Part shown: piece by piece, positions 61,697-64,000 of the stretch
Layout of the letters: every line of letters starts with the position of its first letter
How positions within the stretch are numbered: position 1 is the stretch's first letter
From: Suilimivivens sp963618065
GTDB taxonomy: Bacteria > Bacillota > Clostridia > Lachnospirales > Lachnospiraceae
Direction of reading: 5' to 3'
DNA length: 64,000 nucleotides
Assembly (NCBI GenBank): GCA_963618065.1
Contig: CAVERH010000009.1
Span: forward strand, 1 to 64,000
Position numbers and translations under genes: made by a program
The notes under the pieces: model-generated
What the model was told of the DNA's origin: nothing
The model's database searches: none
The model's input: the letters and a program-made list of their open reading frames with translations, nothing else

Positions 61697-62497
61697 GTGA
61701 AAACAGTTTATATAGAAAATGTGTTCCTGCTGAATCTGGTAATGAATTTTTACCTTTTTCGGCTGACCGGGTTTATCTTAAGAAAGTCCACCACTTTGTT
61801 AAGAATCTTTCTGGGAAGTGCGGCTTTAGCATTGTGTTATTGCATCAGCGTCTGTTTTTTTAAAGGCAGTCAAAGCCCTCTGATGGTTCTTGTAATGCTG
61901 CTGGTATCGATGCTTGGGTGCTTCTTTGTATTCAAGGGGAAAACGATTTATGAAGTCTTAAGGCACACCGGATATCTGTATTGCGTTGCGTTCTTTCTGG
62001 GCGGAGGTTTGTTGTTTTTACAAAGACGAATCCCGTTCCTGCAGGAGATGAAAAGCTCTGCCATTCTGATTCTGGTTTGTGCAGGAGTGATGTACGAGGG
62101 AGGAAGAGCATTGGTGCGGTTTCTGCAAAAGAGAAGGGAAAATCCGTTCTGTACCGTAATCCTTCAGGGAGATTCTGAAGAGCTTCAGGTAACGGCCTTA
62201 ATCGATACGGGGAATGGACTGCGGGAGCCGGTGTCCGGAAGGAGTGTTTCTATTCTGGAGGAAGAGGTTTTTCAGAAGATGAAGGATCATCTGATTCCGG
62301 AAAAGTTGAAGGTGATTCCCTATCATAGCGTAGGAAAGGCACACGGCATCATGCTGGGAATGGAAGTATCCAATATTAAAATCAGAACCGATGATGGGGA
62401 AAAGGAGCTGCCGGAGGGAATTCTGGCGATGTATCAGGGAAAGCTGTCCGGAAGCGGCAGTTATCAGATGATTCTGTCCCCTGAATGGATCTCATAG
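61697..62497 (+). CDS. spoIIGA: Sigma-E processing protease SpoIIGA
   Basis: A 266-residue sporulation protease. Five hydrophobic segments occupy residues 5-135, opening VYIENVFLLNLVMNFYLFRL, and a cytoplasmic aspartic-protease domain follows, with active-site D170 in ALIDTGNGLREP. It removes the pro-sequence of sigma-E, encoded next, in the mother cell after septation. The start is GTG 61697; the good GGGAGGTG at 61673-61680 is 16 bases away, so initiation may be weak. It is the first gene of the spoIIG operon. Confidence 0.93.
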   Translation: MKTVYIENVFLLNLVMNFYLFRLTGFILRKSTTLLRIFLGSAALALCYCISVCFFKGSQSPLMVLVMLLVSMLGCFFVFKGKTIYEVLRHTGYLYCVAFFLGGGLLFLQRRIPFLQEMKSSAILILVCAGVMYEGGRALVRFLQKRRENPFCTVILQGDSEELQVTALIDTGNGLREPVSGRSVSILEEEVFQKMKDHLIPEKLKVIPYHSVGKAHGIMLGMEVSNIKIRTDDGEKELPEGILAMYQGKLSGSGSYQMILSPEWIS

Positions 62498-62537
62498 AAC
62501 AAAACAAAAAAGGGAAATGTGTGTAGGAGGAGAAGAA

Positions 62538-63278
62538 ATGGTTTTTAAAGTTGCAATTCCGGGGAAAATACAATTTAAAATGTATCGGAAGGAGCCTGGT
62601 TTTTTCCTGACAAGACAGGGAGATATTCATTATATCGGAGGCTCGGAGGTACTGCCGCCACCGTTGGAAACGGAGAAGGAGAATGCGGTGATCAGCGATC
62701 TGGGCACCGAGTATGAAGAAGAGGCAAAGTCGATCCTGATTGAACATAATCTGCGGCTGGTAGTGTATATTGCCAAGAAATTTGATAATACGGGAGTGGG
62801 CGTGGAGGATCTGATTTCGATCGGAACGATCGGCCTCATCAAGTCTATTAACACGTTTGATCCGGATAAAAATATCAAGCTGGCAACCTATGCGTCGCGC
62901 TGCATTGAGAATGAAATTCTCATGTACTTAAGAAGAAATAACAAGACCAAGATGGAGGTATCCATTGATGAGCCTTTAAATGTGGACTGGGACGGCAACG
63001 AGCTGCTGCTTTCGGATATCCTTGGAACCGATGAGGATATTATTTATAAGGACATTGAGGATGAAGTGGAACGCAAGCTTCTTCTTAAGGCGGTTGATAA
63101 GCTTTCGGAACGGGAAAAGACGATCATCAACCTGCGTTTTGGACTCGGCAGCAGCAACGGAGAGGAGCTGACGCAGAAGGAGGTCGCAGAGCTTCTCGGC
63201 ATTTCACAGTCGTATATTTCGAGGCTTGAGAAAAAGATTATGAAGCGTTTAAAAAGGGAGATGCTGCGGGAGGCTTAA
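62538..63278 (+). CDS. sigE: Sporulation sigma factor sigma-E (pro-form)
   Basis: A 246-residue sigma-70 family factor for early mother-cell genes. The first 30 or so residues are the pro-sequence cut by SpoIIGA. Region 2 follows with NLRLVVYIAKKFDNTGVGVE, DLISIGTIGLIKSINTFDP and LATYASRCIENEILMYLR; region 4 has LTQKEVAELLGISQSYISRL. ATG 62538 comes after GGAGGAGAAG; the frame start at 62517 is inside the ribosome-site region and unlikely. It is co-transcribed with spoIIGA, 40 bases upstream. Confidence 0.97.
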   Translation: MVFKVAIPGKIQFKMYRKEPGFFLTRQGDIHYIGGSEVLPPPLETEKENAVISDLGTEYEEEAKSILIEHNLRLVVYIAKKFDNTGVGVEDLISIGTIGLIKSINTFDPDKNIKLATYASRCIENEILMYLRRNNKTKMEVSIDEPLNVDWDGNELLLSDILGTDEDIIYKDIEDEVERKLLLKAVDKLSEREKTIINLRFGLGSSNGEELTQKEVAELLGISQSYISRLEKKIMKRLKREMLREA

Positions 63279-63308
63279 GATCTGCCTGATAGCCAAAGTG
63301 GTACGATA

Positions 63309-63542
63309 TTAACACTTGATGTCCACAATAATAACATCGGGACCGATCTGTTTGATGTCTTTATAGGGAATGCAGTAGTCCGGTTCGCAGCACAAAAAGT
63401 TCAGGAACTTGTTTCCGTTTGGAACAAACAGCTTGCGGATCTGACCGCTGCATTCATCAAATTCAAGGTCGGATACCTTCCCGAGCCGCTGACAGTTCCT
63501 TAAGTTTATGACATCCTTGCACTTTAATTCAGAAAATAACAT
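63309..63542 (-). CDS. ymxH: YlmC/YmxH-family sporulation protein (PRC-barrel)
   Basis: A 77-residue protein with a PRC-barrel fold: MLFSELKCKDVINLRNCQRL, then GKVSDLEFDECSG and a final IGPDVIIVDIK. The family is found almost only in endospore formers. ATG at 63542 (minus strand) with AGGGTG upstream is preferred; the longer frame from 63758 would cross the sigG promoter. It lies convergent with sigE and divergent from sigG, splitting the usual sigE-sigG pair. Its function is unknown. Confidence 0.9.
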   Translation of the reverse strand: MLFSELKCKDVINLRNCQRLGKVSDLEFDECSGQIRKLFVPNGNKFLNFLCCEPDYCIPYKDIKQIGPDVIIVDIKC

Positions 63543-63674
63543 GAGAATCACCCTAAAGGTCTTCTTACTGATTATGATATGCAGCTTACAGGAGAAAGGA
63601 ACGCTGACTGGAACGAGGTATGAGTGAACAGTAACGAAGGAATTCTGCTGACTCTGCAAAAGGAGAAGTGCCCT

Positions 63675-63702
63675 GTATAAAAAAATGAAATATGGTGAAT
63701 GA
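63675..63702 (+). promoter_or_regulatory. Sigma-F/sigma-G-type promoter of sigG
   Basis: GTATA (63675-63679) and GGTGAATGA (63694-63702) with a 14-base spacer resemble the forespore promoter consensus (GYATA and GGnnAnA-type). The position, about 55 bases before the sigG start, fits. Confidence 0.55.
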
Positions 63703-63758
63703 TTCCTAATAGCAGTGCTTTTGCGCAAAGCAGAGAGTACGGGAAAGGAGTCATACAC

Positions 63759-64000
63759 ATGGTGCAGGGAAAGGTGGAGATCTGTGGTGTCAATACATCC
63801 AAGCTTCCGGTAGTAAAAAGTACGCAGCAGGATCAGTTCTTTGAGCGGATCAAGCAGGGAGATGAACAGGCAAGGCAGGAATATATTGAAGGAAATCTGC
63901 GGCTTGTCTTAAGTGTAATCAAACGTTTTGCAGGGAGTAACGAAAATGTGGATGACCTGTTTCAGATCGGCTGTATCGGTCTGATCAAGGCAATCGATAA
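63759..64000 (+). CDS. sigG: Sporulation sigma factor sigma-G (partial)
   Basis: The first 80 residues of the late forespore sigma factor; the gene runs off the window. The N-terminus KVEICGVNTSKLPVVK is diagnostic for sigma-G, followed by NLRLVLSVIKRFAG and VDDLFQIGCIGLIKAID of region 2. GGGAAAGGAG precedes ATG 63759. There is no pro-sequence, consistent with control by compartment and anti-sigma factors rather than by cleavage. Confidence 0.95.
   Translation, partial: MVQGKVEICGVNTSKLPVVKSTQQDQFFERIKQGDEQARQEYIEGNLRLVLSVIKRFAGSNENVDDLFQIGCIGLIKAID

Noticed and set aside
63543..63758. N-terminal extension of ymxH to base 63758
   Set aside because: The extension is not conserved-looking, would overlap the sigG promoter region, and ATG 63542 has a suitable ribosome site and matches the family start MLFSEL.

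Overview
The window looks like a chromosomal segment of a spore-forming, Gram-positive clostridium, most likely a member of the Lachnospiraceae. The evidence is a SCIFF peptide with its radical-SAM maturase, the spore genes spoIIGA-sigE-sigG next to ftsZ, a MurE with the DNPR motif of meso-diaminopimelate ligases, a HrcA/CIRCE-type groESL operon, a fused SecDF, and a division cluster without ftsA. The family assignment is inference from gene content, not from a marker search.

Layout. 1-0.8 kb is a graveyard of four truncated genes (group II intron maturase, IS transposase, tyrosine recombinase, ABC ATPase). 0.9-8.8 kb holds a degenerate GGDEF protein, groES-groEL, a bifunctional (p)ppGpp synthetase/hydrolase, a metallo-beta-lactamase-fold hydrolase and hemZ; a 260-base multi-helix element separates groEL from rel. 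8.8-11.1 kb is a GC-rich island with one repetitive secreted protein. 11.2-16.3 kb has a lipoprotein and a translationally coupled trio: a membrane acyltransferase-like protein and two tandem HAMP-SpoIIE phosphatases. 16.4-24.5 kb is accessory or regulatory: a TetR-controlled heterodimeric ABC exporter, a GIY-YIG protein, a second TetR, DegV and small membrane proteins. 24.5-30 kb has a CNNM/CBS transporter-like protein, scfA-scfB and secDF.

30-47.5 kb is a dense housekeeping run on the + strand: recJ, pfkB, murE, then priA-def-fmt-metallopeptidase-rsmB-rlmN, then the prpC-prkC-rsgA signalling set, ychF and lgt. 47.6-61 kb is the division and cell-wall (dcw) cluster, headed by a clear promoter with five MraZ boxes: mraZ, rsmH, ftsL, two class B PBPs, mraY, murD, ftsW, murA, ftsQ/divIB, ftsZ. 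murF, murG and ftsA are absent from it. 61-64 kb holds 115-bp tandem repeats, a large folded element, a Spo0A-type spoIIG promoter with long spacing, spoIIGA, sigE, ymxH (opposite strand) and the start of sigG behind a sigma-F-like promoter.

Together the right half couples envelope growth (Lipid II synthesis, septal PBPs, FtsZ), its PASTA-kinase regulation, and the switch from division to sporulation. Nearly all genes lie on the + strand; only degV, a TIGR04086-like gene, ymxH and the transposase remnant are on the - strand. No rRNA, tRNA or CRISPR array was recognised.
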